Positions 45,570-55,771 of a stretch of 64,000 nucleotides of DNA are shown here, piece by piece; the stretch's first letter is position 1, and each line of letters starts with the position of its first letter. The stretch is from Conoideocrella luteorostrata (lineage: Eukaryota; Ascomycota; Sordariomycetes; Hypocreales; Clavicipitaceae). The DNA is taken from positions 124,001 through 188,000 of the forward strand of contig JASWJB010000032.1 in NCBI GenBank assembly GCA_032433595.1, in the 5' to 3' direction. Under the pieces are notes generated by a model. The model made no database searches. It worked only from the letters and a program-made list of their open reading frames with translations, and was not told the DNA's origin. The position numbers were made by a program, and so were the translations under genes.

Positions 45570-47293
45570 TTTGAAGGTATGATGAGGCGAGGTGGCGCTC
45601 TAAAAGCGATGGGGTGTTTGCGGGAGCGGGGAACCAGTCTGTATCACAGCCTCCCCATCTGAGCGCAGTGCATCGTTGACCGCTTTTGTTGGAGGAACTT
45701 GTAACTGATGAATAGATGAAAGGGGACGAAAAAGGGCGGGTTGCTGTTGCTACACCGTTGAGACTATCAGAGATCTGTTTGCACCGCAAGAAACGGACCG
45801 CGACGCCAGCACCACATGATCATCTTGGCAGATTGAGCAGTGGTGAAGAAACTCGAGCTTGGTTGCTTGCTTGGCTGGGGGGCTCTGCGCGGTACACCAG
45901 CCACTTGGTGGGACAATTAGTGAATCCGTCAGGGCGCCCGAGCACGACGACGTAACTAACTAGCGGCGTGCTGTTCTAGAAACGTACTGACTGGAGGCAG
46001 GTACGACCGTCAGGAGGCTGCTTGTAAGTTACTAGTTCGCCCCGGCCGTTCGCGGCTCCTCCTTCCCACGTCCCACCTTCCACCCAGTTAGTTAGCACTT
46101 TGACTACGGAGTACGGAGTACTCTGAATGCCCTGACTGCGCGACTGCCCCGACTGCCACAGCCGCGCCGGGTCATACACGCTGCTTTCCCCGGCACAATC
46201 AGCCCACGCCGTCTCACCGTTGCCTCGTCAGCCTCTCTGGCATGACAATGACGTTCACCTCCAGGGTGTCGCCGTGATTATTATTGCACCAATACGAAGC
46301 GGGACGATGATGCTGCCACCTGAGCTCTATCTAACGCCTCTCAAGCTGTCAAGTCCCCGTGCAATCAGAAATCAGGGGATTGTCACGTAGGGTTCCCCCG
46401 GTTAGTATTGCACCGTGACTTCGAATGGTACGAACCAGACATCTGCCTTGCTCATCTTGACGCTCTCTCTTGTCTCCAAGGAATGCACCGGACAGTTTGC
46501 CTGACATCAGAGCCAGCATTCGTTATATTCGTGCCATTTGTATCCTCGAAATGGCTATTTGCGCAAACGCCAGGTAGGCATTGCGTCTCGTCAGGCGGAG
46601 GGTTGCAAATGCCAGGCGAAGTGCATCTTCTTTCCTGTTGTAGTCGCAAACGTCACGAGGAAATACAATGTTTCGCCGCACCATGGTATGTATGGACGTG
46701 CTTCTTGGATGGTTGTGCTGGCTCTACTGGGTCCCAACGCCCTCAGTTCACCTCGACTTCGAACTCTACGTGGATACATTGCCAGCGTAATTTCAGCATC
46801 ATGACACATTCAACTGAGAATATCATTTTGTATTACTTGCACCATCTCACGGTCGTATTAGCCGGGCACACTGCGTCCGGTACGACGACAACTTGGCTAA
46901 AATTACAGTCTGGGTGTGCCTCTGTCTCCGCACTGGGGGTGGGCGATGAACGGTCTATGAAGACAAGTTTTCTATTTTGCTTCCAAAATCCGCAAAGAAA
47001 CACAGTAGGTGTGACTCCGTATTGCTCAACCTTGGATGCCGTCGTACGGTCCCTGCTCAACAACCGGCGACTCCAAAGTCTATTTCGAAATGTATATTGT
47101 TGGGTTGCAGTTGCACAGTGAATAACACAGCCTCGAATCAAATCACATTCATCATGCATTCCCGTCTCCGAGTAGCCGTCCCAGACACTCCATGTCACAA
47201 GTATTCGTTCGGTGTTAAAGTTCGCTTCATCCTAAGCGACTCCATCGTTTCTCTTCACCACCACCGAACCACCGAACCAAGACATCCAAGACG
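45570..47293. other. Intergenic, divergent promoters, no gene recognised
   Basis: About 1.7 kb between the coiled-coil gene and the LrgB-like gene. A TACGGAGTACGGAGTA element is at 46105-46120. A 237-codon open frame at 46408-47121 was judged non-coding: Cys- and His-rich with no domain, and no supporting splice context. Confidence 0.5.
46105..46120. repeat. Direct double copy TACGGAGTACGGAGTA
   Basis: Identical 16-mer to those at 33258 and 52010, in intergenic DNA; followed by CTCTG. See the finding on the dispersed family. Confidence 0.9.
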
Positions 47294-49070
47294 ATGTCTG
47301 ACCCAATGCTTTGGCAAAGCCGATGGAACGACACTATTCATCACGTTCTTGGAGGTATTTGTGTTTCACTGATCTCCCTGCTAAGCGAGTTGAGCATCTG
47401 GGGATTGAGTCTGGCACTAGCACCCGCGCGAGTTCAATATTTCGCTTCCATTATCGGCATGATTTTGGTCCTGTCCACCATGACATTCGTTTGCAACATA
47501 TTTCGGAGCTGCGATGACTTCTATCGCCGTGGGATCAAGGCTGGGGTATGAAGCTATGCCCCGTTGCGCGCTGTAGAATGATTGCTGAGTTGGCGTACAG
47601 GTCGACTTTATCAACGCTCAGCTCGGGGTGGCATTTAGCGTACCAATCATCATGTTGAATCATGTGCTCGGCATTCGCGACATTGGCTACATTGTCGTCA
47701 CCTCTGGTAAGTCAATTGCCAAGTTCGGCATCCGTAGTAGTATGCTGCTAACATAGCCAGCCGTTACGAACATTCTCTCGTGGGCCATAGTCTTTTTACT
47801 CAGTCTATCCGGACTCCTCCTTCTCTCGACTGTGCAATCATATACTTCAACCCAAGTGCGATGTTATCAATCTAGAAGTTCAATCTCACCTCAACGGGAA
47901 CAAAACGATGGGGCGGGCCCAGTCATGGTCCATCCGTCTGAAAGTCTCTGGCAGTATTTGACTCCAAACGATTCGTCCAAGACTTCTGGAGGCCAGTCCT
48001 CCTCGTCCAGAGATCAAAACATATGTGGCAAATCTATAAGCACATCGAACTCAGAGAAACGTGACGAAAGCCTATGGTATCTCTTAAAAAGCAACGGCTA
48101 TCTCTTTGTATGTCTTGTTGGAATCATCGCCATAGGTGTCCCCATAGACTTGACGCTCCGGGACAGCAGGATGCTGGACGGCTTTGTCCTATGGCTTTGC
48201 TGGATCATCTCTATCCGCCTACAGCGCATGGTGAAATCAATCTCCTTCCCCATCATCAATCTTCGCTCTAGACACACCCTGGCCATCATGATAAATCCAG
48301 TGCTAGTCACCACAATGCTCATGCTCGGTTACACCCGCATGAAAGGAACCCTCGGGCAAGGCGGCGGTATCACCAGCGTTCTGGAAAGTTTCAGCAGCGG
48401 TACGCCCCTCTACTCCATTCTAACAGCCATGACAACATCCTCCTCTCTACCAGATAATCCGAGCTGCTGGTTCGGAGCTGGCGATGTCGCCCTCTCCCTA
48501 CTGGAGTGCGGCATAGTCGCTTGGGGATTCAAGCTTTACGAATGCCGCCACCAGTTATTCAGCATTTCGGGCGTTGCCATCCTCTTGTTCTGCTCTGTTG
48601 CTGCCGCCGGGAATGTCTTTCTGTCCGTATTACTGGCGGCCACGCTTGGGCTAGACAAACCGGAGGCGTTAGCATTTGCGGCCCGAAGCTCAACTCTTGC
48701 CTTGGCGAAGCCCGCTGTGAAAACACTAGGAGGGAACTTGGCTCTTAACGCCACCCTTGTGGTCAGCAACGGAATCCTCGGCCAGCTTTTGTACCCGTTT
48801 TTGCTGGAGAAACTGGCGATTCCAACCTTTGATCAGTCAGACGATAATCAGATGAATGACAAGACTAAAAGCGACAGCCCAATAACAATCGCAGCTGGAA
48901 CTACGATTGGGATCAACGGTGCTGCTATGGGAGTATCATACTTGTATGAGGTGGAGAGTCGCGCCGCACCATATGCAGCATTGTCTATGACTATTTTTGG
49001 GGTCATGACGGTGGTTTTTACGACATTGGAACCGTTCAAGAGCATGGTGCTGCAATTGGCATCACGGTAG
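47294..49070 (+). CDS. LrgB-like (LrgA-LrgB fusion type) membrane protein
   Basis: Three exons, 47294-47545, 47601-47706 and 47761-49070, give 555 residues; introns are 55 and 54 bp. At least ten hydrophobic segments are visible. The N-terminal part (LGGICVSLISLLSELSIWGL and SVPIIMLNHVLGIRDIGY) has the look of LrgA, including the 'P.......G..DIG' pattern. A polar Ser-rich linker near residues 185-245 separates it from an LrgB-like half with RSSTLALAKPAVKTLGGNLALNA and VSNGILGQLLYPFLLEKL. In bacteria LrgA/LrgB resemble holin-related murein-hydrolase regulators; in plants the fused PLGG1 exports glycolate and glycerate from plastids. Fungal members are known but their substrate is not. The plant fusion suggests a small-carboxylate transporter, which is inference. 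Confidence 0.82.
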
Positions 49071-49463
49071 TGAGTGTATAAGTTAGTTGCCTGTTTCCAT
49101 ACTTGGCCTAGTGAGCATAGCATAGCGTTGTTAGCTCTGACATTCAGAGCCTCATTTATCTTACGCTGGCACGATTAATGAACATGGTACGAAGGACATG
49201 ACGCAACGCCTTGTCAACAGAGCAGATAGCTTCGCGTAGAACGGCTGCAAATGCAACGGTTCCGGGGTACAGGTTTACCCTAAATCAGCACAAGTGTCAC
49301 GTAACAAAGCTCCATACTCTGTGACTTAAAGAAGTATAAATTGGTGTCATTGAATTCAAGCTTTTCGATTTACAACTTCGACATCACAAGATTTCTCTCG
49401 CGTACTTTTGTGCCTGTCGGCGCCTATATATTCTGGGGGAATTTTCGTCTACGGACTCCACTT
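49071..49463. other. Intergenic between convergent genes
   Basis: Shared 3' region of the LrgB-like gene (+) and the Ess1 gene (-). No gene is seen. Confidence 0.5.
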
Positions 49464-50368
49464 TTACTCCAATCTACACAGGTGTCAGTGACAATTGAAC
49501 GGTCGTAAGTGACGGCGCTTGTTGAGCAGTTGCTGCTAGCGGGGAGTTCATTGCAGCTCACCTCTCAATCAAATGTAATCCACTGGCAGTCTCTACGACC
49601 CCGCTCATCTCACCGGGCTTAAGAGCAAAAGCAGCTTCCTCGAATTCCTTTTGCATGTCCCCGCGGCCAAAATAGCCAAGATCGCCACGCTTACGGGCAG
49701 ACGAGCAGTCCGATTCGGTAGGAGCAAGATCTCCCAAAGAAATGCCACCCGACTTGATCTTCTGCTCGTGCCCCTTGATAACTTCCATAGCATCATCTTT
49801 GGAGCGTGTGATTTCGGACTAGAGACGAGAGGCTCGACGGTTAGTATGCAGGCAGTTCCTAGCCTTGGATCGGCCTGCAGGAGGGCATGATATAGGGGGC
49901 AATAGTACCTCTCGCCAGCTGCTTGGTCGTCTACTATCCTTGTGCTTCACCAACAAGTGCGCTGCCCGGATCTTACCCTCCGGCACGCCTGGGACCGCGC
50001 CAGGACGCGATCCCGCACTATGATGAGCAGCCATGTAATGTTTAAGCTTCTCGGTGTCGGTACCTTGTGGGGGCTCCCATCGAGAGACCTTTTCAAGGGA
50101 GTTGAAGTAGTACGGGAGGTTTTTGGAGTTGGAGTGACGGACTTCCCAGTTGGGAGGGAGACCGGTGTCAGCCTACACAGTTTGCGACATAACACATTAG
50201 TAATTGGGAGCTATTACAAGGGGAACGACACAGGGGCGGGGGGAGGGAGAAGGAAAGACAGCGTGCCATGACAATAGTGATCGCGGCGCAGCGCAGCGCA
50301 GTAAGAGCGGCGTCGGAGACAAGCTGCGGGTTCCTGGGGGTGGAGGGGTAGTAGACAGGACATACCAT
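49464..50368 (-). CDS. ESS1: Peptidyl-prolyl isomerase Ess1/Pin1 (WW + parvulin)
   Basis: Isomerises phospho-Ser/Thr-Pro bonds, notably in the RNA polymerase II C-terminal domain. Four exons on the minus strand, 50368-50366 (just ATG), 50172-49909, 49818-49562 and 49473-49464 (10 nt including the stop), give 177 residues, the usual fungal size. Introns are 193, 90 and 88 bp. The WW domain starts ADTGLPPNWEVRHSNS and ends with RWEPPQG. The parvulin domain shows AAHLLVKHKDSRRPSSWRES with the phosphate-binding basic residues, the active-site Cys in ESDCSSARKRGDLGYF, and the second His in ASGLHLIER. The last exon completes LIERLE, as expected in relatives, which is why a fourth exon was chosen over reading through to TGA at 49558. 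Confidence in the 3-nt first exon is good because ATG is followed at once by GTATGT. Confidence 0.92.
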
Positions 50369-51937
50369 GATGGGAAAAAGGAAAGAGAAGGTGAGGAGGT
50401 TCGAGATGCAGCTGTCAATGGAGGAGCAGACAAGAGTCAACGAAAGACGAGATGCAACAAGCAGGATGGTATATATGTTTTAAAAATGGGTCTCCTCAAG
50501 TCGTCAGGAGAGAGACGGTAGCGTCGCAATTCAGGTGCCGTCGTCACGCACGTTTGCGCAAGTTGGAAAGTAGAATGTGGGATGAAGCTGGAAAGCTTGT
50601 CGCTGGACTGGTAGGTAAGCAGGTAGGATTGGGACAAGAACCCAAACCCACCGCCACCACTACGCACCGGCCAGGGCAACAGGCGCTAGTCGCAGGATCA
50701 CTGACTGGACGGACGCCAAACAGCTTTCCCCAGGACGGCCGGACAACTCGACGACGGATGGAGGAGCAACGGCGGGGAGGTACAATGGATGAGGCAGGGA
50801 GGGGCCCGCCATGGCAAGCTGGGGGGTTGTTAAGGAAGCGCCTGTCGGAATGACGTGCGGATCAGCAGGAGCAGCCAATGGGGCCGCCTGAAGGACAGCA
50901 GACCTGTGACCTCTTCAGCGGCGCCTCTGATTGACTAACCCCACATCCGGTTCTACAAACGGAGCAGATGGCAGATGGGTCAACGTTGGATCAATCGAGT
51001 CCGCTTGTTGGTCACGTACAATACGCAGTCACAACAGTCACAGATTGCGCTTCGGCACCGGCGGGGCTGTTACCAGCTAGACATCTAGATACGCTATCAA
51101 TGCAAATTTCGGATGATGGTGTGCACGGAGGAGGTGGGAGCTGTCAATCGGCTTGGGGGTGTGGAGAGAAGGCCAGAGATAGAGACAGAGACAGGGAAAC
51201 AGCATAGCCATGTGCGAACAGCCAACTGAGATGCAATAGATGGCGTCGACCATACTACAGAAGCCCGGAAGACAACAGTTATGGTTCCAGCCTCTAGCAA
51301 TCCAACCCCAACCGCCGGTTGGTTACTAGCTAACAGTTGGCGTCTCGCATGGCCTGTTTCGTACCTGAAGATATGTAACTTCCTCTGTATGGAGTACCAG
51401 GATCAACAACACCATGTTCTCACACCACCTTCACTTCCCGCTGACGAATGACCACTGCCAAAGCACTGATCACGCGCTCTTCATACTCTGCACGGCATGG
51501 GATCTGGCGCAATTTTCCGTTTGAGCATGGTCACGCTTTCACGCTTTCTCAGAGAAAGGCATGTTAATCCGGAAATTATGGCTATTGAGTTTCATCCGCT
51601 CTTGGGTTGAATCTCTAGGCGATTTCTGCGTTTGGTAAAGCGCCATGGGTTACAAGGTCATCTGCGTGGTTTTGGGAGTGGGGGGAGACAATGGTTCATG
51701 CAAACTTATCTTTTGGGCGTCGCGTACGACGGCAAACTACGCAGTAAGTAGAGGGTTACTATTTGTGGAGGTTCGAGATCGGGACCTGGTTCTTGAAGAG
51801 GAAGGGGGAAAAATTGCGAGCTTGCGCAAGGGACGCTTTTCGTTGTGGGTGAGAGTTGAGGTCAGGTGGTCGGATGATGGGTGGCGGGATGCAGGCACCA
51901 ACTCTGGATCATGTATTGCATATTTGATGAGGCTATG

Positions 51938-51953
51938 TACGGAGTACTCCGTA
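51938..51953. repeat. Perfect palindrome TACGGAGTACTCCGTA
   Basis: A 16-bp perfect inverted repeat, the fullest form of the dispersed TACGGAGTA/TACTCCGTA family. It lies 56 bp from the direct double copy at 52010-52025. Confidence 0.95.
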
Positions 51954-52009
51954 TGATTATAAAAGTTAATATGTATGAATGACCAAATGACCAAAATTTA
52001 CTAAATCAG

Positions 52010-52025
52010 TACGGAGTACGGAGTA
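52010..52025. repeat. Direct double copy TACGGAGTACGGAGTA
   Basis: Two overlapping TACGGAGTA units near the palindrome at 51938, in the ESS1-RPB9 intergenic region. Confidence 0.9.
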
Positions 52026-52756
52026 AGTCTGCTCAGGAGCACGGCAAAACTCTGTCAGATTACGCGCTAGACCGTTCTTGCTCGTGCTGATTGGCTCTTG
52101 TACCACAGAGGCTAGTCGTGGCTACTTCACCCAGTTTGAGCGGCCTGTTGTTGGTTTGCACTCCAAAGATCAGTCTAGGTTGATTATTGCACACTTGGTG
52201 AATCGCCACCATCACAACCGCCCATTTTGAAGACCCTGATATTGCTTGCTCTTACATTACAGTGGGATCAATACTCAAATATTCTCATATACTTTTATAT
52301 AATTCAAGTTCAGAACCAAACCCACTCTATTGGGCGAAGCTCCAAACGCGTCTGCGTCAACCCAACCGCTGAGGAAAGAGACCGTGGCGAAATTCGACCA
52401 GCCCCACATCCAGGCCCCGTCGACTCACGCCTTCGCTGCCTGCCTCGCAGCTTGTTCTTCGAAGAGAGTCTTCCGCTACTCTCTTGCCCCCCGCCGACAC
52501 GCGCTTTTCTTTTCCCATCTCAATCAACAAAGTCAACACTGCTCACTTCAGAGGGTATCATCGCACGCCCCGCGTATCGCAACACCGCAGTCTCTTCAGA
52601 TACCATCGGCGTGTTTGTTGTACTCACTCACTCATCTGCAATCGTGATTTGCTTACCCAATACTTTAGAGGCAAGCACGTATTTCAACAAAACTTAGCAG
52701 TTCCTTCCCGTAATCACCACGGACGATACATACACGAATACCCAGCCTCTTGTGAA

Positions 52757-53806
52757 ATGGCAACCCCACAGTCAACTGCGTCTTACGAGGGCAGCGGCCC
52801 CAACAAGAAGCTCGAGCAGATTACCTTTCGTTTCTGCTCCGAATGCTCCAACATGCTGTACCCTAAGGAGGATGAAGATGCACACAAACTGCAATTTACT
52901 TGCCGGACCTGCCAATATACTGAGGAGGCCCAGTCTACCTGTGTTTTCCGCAACGTCCTGAACAACTCAGCTGGCGAAACCGCTGGTGTGACCCAGGATG
53001 TTGGATCCGATCCGACGGTTAGTGAAGTTCCACCTGTCCTTTGTTTAGGTTGTGGATGCCTCATTTTTTGCGATACCTGTGGAGATTTGGCGACGGAAGT
53101 GGCTGTAACCGAGGCAGTTCAGTCAGAAAAGTGTCATTTGGAAAGTATGGGCATGTGCAAGTTCACCCTTCCCTGGGGCGAAGCAGAAGATCCCTTCGAC
53201 GAATACGACGAGGAGCTTCCCGATGAGGGCTGTAGCGGCCTTGCTAGCCCTACCTTGACCGATCTGCACTCCGATACGACCGACGGAACGGATTTCGCCG
53301 ATGATGGCGCGATAATTGTCGCTCTATAAGGATTTCGAAGGCTCAGAGTCAGCGACAACCTTCAGCTTGGATGATCAAAATGGTGGAATGCAAATACGTC
53401 GCTTACGATCTATCTGGATATCTTCAAACTGGGACGACTGGGTTCTTGCATTTGGATGGAAAGAGTTGGCGGTTGCGAGAAGTGGCGAGCAGTTGCAGTG
53501 GACGCGTGTCTCCTTCTTGTTGGAACTCGTTAACCTTTTGCCTTTGAACCTGCTGGCTGACACATGATTTTGTTTTTCTTGATTACAGCTTCCTCGTTCG
53601 AACAAGACTTGCCCAAGATGCAACCATGAAGAAGCTGTGTTCTTCCAGTCTCAGGAGCGAAGTGCCGAAACTGGCATGGTAAGCAACCACCGTCCTATAT
53701 TGTGTCTCGCCATGGGACGTGGATTTCACTTTTGGGTATACTAACGAGGCTGGTCGGGAAGAAACTATTTTATGTCTGCTGCGAATGCGGTCATATTTTC
53801 GACTAG
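52757..53806 (+). CDS. RPB9: RNA polymerase II subunit Rpb9
   Basis: Small zinc protein of RNA polymerase II that affects start-site choice and fidelity. Exons 52757-53017, 53589-53678 and 53762-53806 give 131 residues, against about 122 in yeast. The first zinc ribbon has FRFCSECSNMLYP and FTCRTCQYTEE; the second has KTCPRCNHEEAVFFQSQ and, after the last intron, KLFYVCCECGHIF. SDPT joined to LPRSNKTCPRC is the family sequence, which fixes the first junction. That first intron (53018-53588) is 571 bp, far longer than others here, and its first 312 bases continue the frame without a stop until TAA at 53327-53329. The second intron is 83 bp. The frame is also open upstream of 52757, but the Rpb9 start fits the ATG in TTGTGAAATGGC. 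Confidence 0.9.
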
Positions 53807-54396
53807 TAGTCGTTTACGAGTTATGATACCCAGAATCCAGACCGAGTTTTTATGACAATACAGGGGAAGTAAAACAGGAGGACAACATTGGTGTTTGTAT
53901 CACATTACAAGCAAACGGCGTTTATCAGGGAGGTGTGGAATTGTAAAAGGCATATTGATTTTCTATTGGAGCGACGGAACATTGAAAGTATATTAGAGAG
54001 ACTACACCAAACGTTTGGCCCATGCCGATCATTCAAGAAACGGTTTTCAAGAGGGTGGTTGTGGATAGGGTTAAGGTTCAAAAAAAATCAGCTGCACAGC
54101 AGAAAAAATATCCCACATATTCTGTACCGTGAATCATAATGATATTACTTGTAAAACAGTCACGTAACCAGTGAGCATGATAAGTTGTGAGATTAAAATT
54201 GAGCTGTCTGCCCATGTCTAAACGCCTCGCAAATGCTATTTTGTAATCGTACAGTACGCCCGTCCAACTCGTACATGAGGAAGTCTGTGCATCCACTTGC
54301 CATGTCCCTCATAAGGCCACAGGTATATATCTCCACGAATATCCACCGATACTTGATTTCAAAACTTGGAATTTTTGTCTTTATTTTCTCCTCCTC
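53807..54396. other. Intergenic between convergent genes
   Basis: 3' side of RPB9 (+) and of uL14m (-). No gene is seen. Confidence 0.5.
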
Positions 54397-54968
54397 CTAG
54401 GCCTGCATAGGCGCCATCGACAGGATCTTGCTCCACTTCTTTCTCTTCAATTCCGCCCCAACCACACCGTTGATTCGAGATCCGACCGGGTCTCCTGATT
54501 TGTTGAGCAGCACGCATGCGTTGTCGTCGAATCGCACAACAGAGCCGTCTCGTCTTTGGGTAGGATATCTGGTGCGAACGACAACAGCGTGTCGGATATC
54601 GCCACGCTTTACTTTGGCAGCGGCGGAAATGCCTGCCATGCCAGACGAGGATGCACCTCTTTGTTCTTGTACCACAACGACAATGCGGTCGCCTATCATT
54701 AGTTAGCTTTTTTTTCTCCCTCGCTATTCTGGAAGAAGTTTTCGGTCGGTGTCAAGGGTTTCGTTTCGTTCCGATTCGATTACAAGGGACGAAGGATGGG
54801 CATACCTATACGAGCATGGCGCTTTTGACCTACGACCAGGGCGCATTCGACGAGCGCAGCGCCAGAGTTGTCGATGCAGTTGAGCATCGTCTGTGGAATT
54901 AGCTAAGCAATTTGCATTTCAGTTACAAAAGAATAATTTCAGCGGCAGCTTACCTTTAATTGAATCAT
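54397..54968 (-). CDS. Mitochondrial ribosomal protein uL14m (Mrpl38-like)
   Basis: Three exons on the minus strand, 54968-54954, 54890-54806 and 54692-54397, give 131 residues. Introns are 63 and 113 bp. It matches the uL14 family of large-subunit ribosomal proteins: MIQLKTMLNCIDNSGA at the start, QKRHARIGDRIVVVVQEQRG across the second junction, KVKRGDIRHAVVVRTR, then RFDDNACVLLNKSGDPVGSRI and the terminal KKWSKILSMAP. The ending and the divergence from cytosolic uL14 (Rpl23) point to the mitochondrial form, called Mrpl38 in yeast. It lacks an obvious cleavable presequence, as do several mitoribosomal proteins. It is divergently arranged with the SET9 gene, about 800 bp apart. Confidence 0.92.
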
Positions 54969-55771
54969 CTTGGCGGAATAGCCTGACGCGCAACCACTGC
55001 AGTGGTTTCAGGACTCGATATCGCGAATGCCCCGACCATGACGACTTTCGGGTTGAGACTTTTCGAGTCCCGACGGTCACGTGGCATGTCACGGTGCCCC
55101 TTTCCCTTCCAAGGTCTGGCTTGGGTGGTCAGCGCACGCCTGCAAGGGAAGAGCCAAGCCCCAGCGGTCGCCCGGCCAGCGGGTTTTTGGGGGGCTGGGG
55201 TGGTCTTTCTTCCGTAAGTGGCTCCCCTGCCTTAGAAGGAGCCGCCCATCGGAATGACTTATTGAGTGAATGCACAGACTGCCAGGAGACTCAATTTCTC
55301 ATTTTCCTTTACCTTTAATCATGTCTGAACCTGTCGACGCGGTCTCATGTCCTTCGGGCAGGCAGTTGGTACTTTGATATAGCCATTCCGTTCCTATCCA
55401 CCGTTTTCTTTCCTTCACATAATCCCCTCCGGACGCCCGTTGGAGTTGCAAACCTGTATGCTTGCTTAATTAGTCTCGGGGTATGACGTTGCAGGAAAGG
55501 AGTGGCTGCTTGAGCTGAAACTCACATCTCGCATCCGAATCCGCTCAATTTAGGTCTGCGCATGCCCCAAAGCGAAACGTCTAGAACTGAAAGAAAGTAT
55601 TTACTTCAGATTGAGCCGAATTGACAGCAAATGCTACCAGGCGGCCCCTTGGATTTTCGCTTACGTCCTTCTCCTGCTGAGTTGAACTTCGGACTTTGCG
55701 ACACTTTCCAGATACGTGGCCGTTGAGCCCTCCTACAAAGTTGGGGGCTCAGAATCTCTCCCAGCACCATC
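54969..55771. other. Divergent promoter region of uL14m and SET9
   Basis: About 800 bp. No gene is called; open frames here are short and lack features. Confidence 0.5.

Larger units (their letters stand above)
50369..52756. other. Long intergenic region between ESS1 and RPB9
   Basis: About 2.4 kb between two divergent genes, presumably with both promoters. It holds the 16-bp perfect palindrome at 51938-51953 and TACGGAGTACGGAGTA at 52010-52025. Open frames of up to 156 codons here lack domain features. Confidence 0.5.

Noticed and set aside
46408..47121. 237-codon open frame
   Set aside because: Cys/His/Ser-rich without domain, signal or splice context; the region fits intergenic DNA between two divergent genes.
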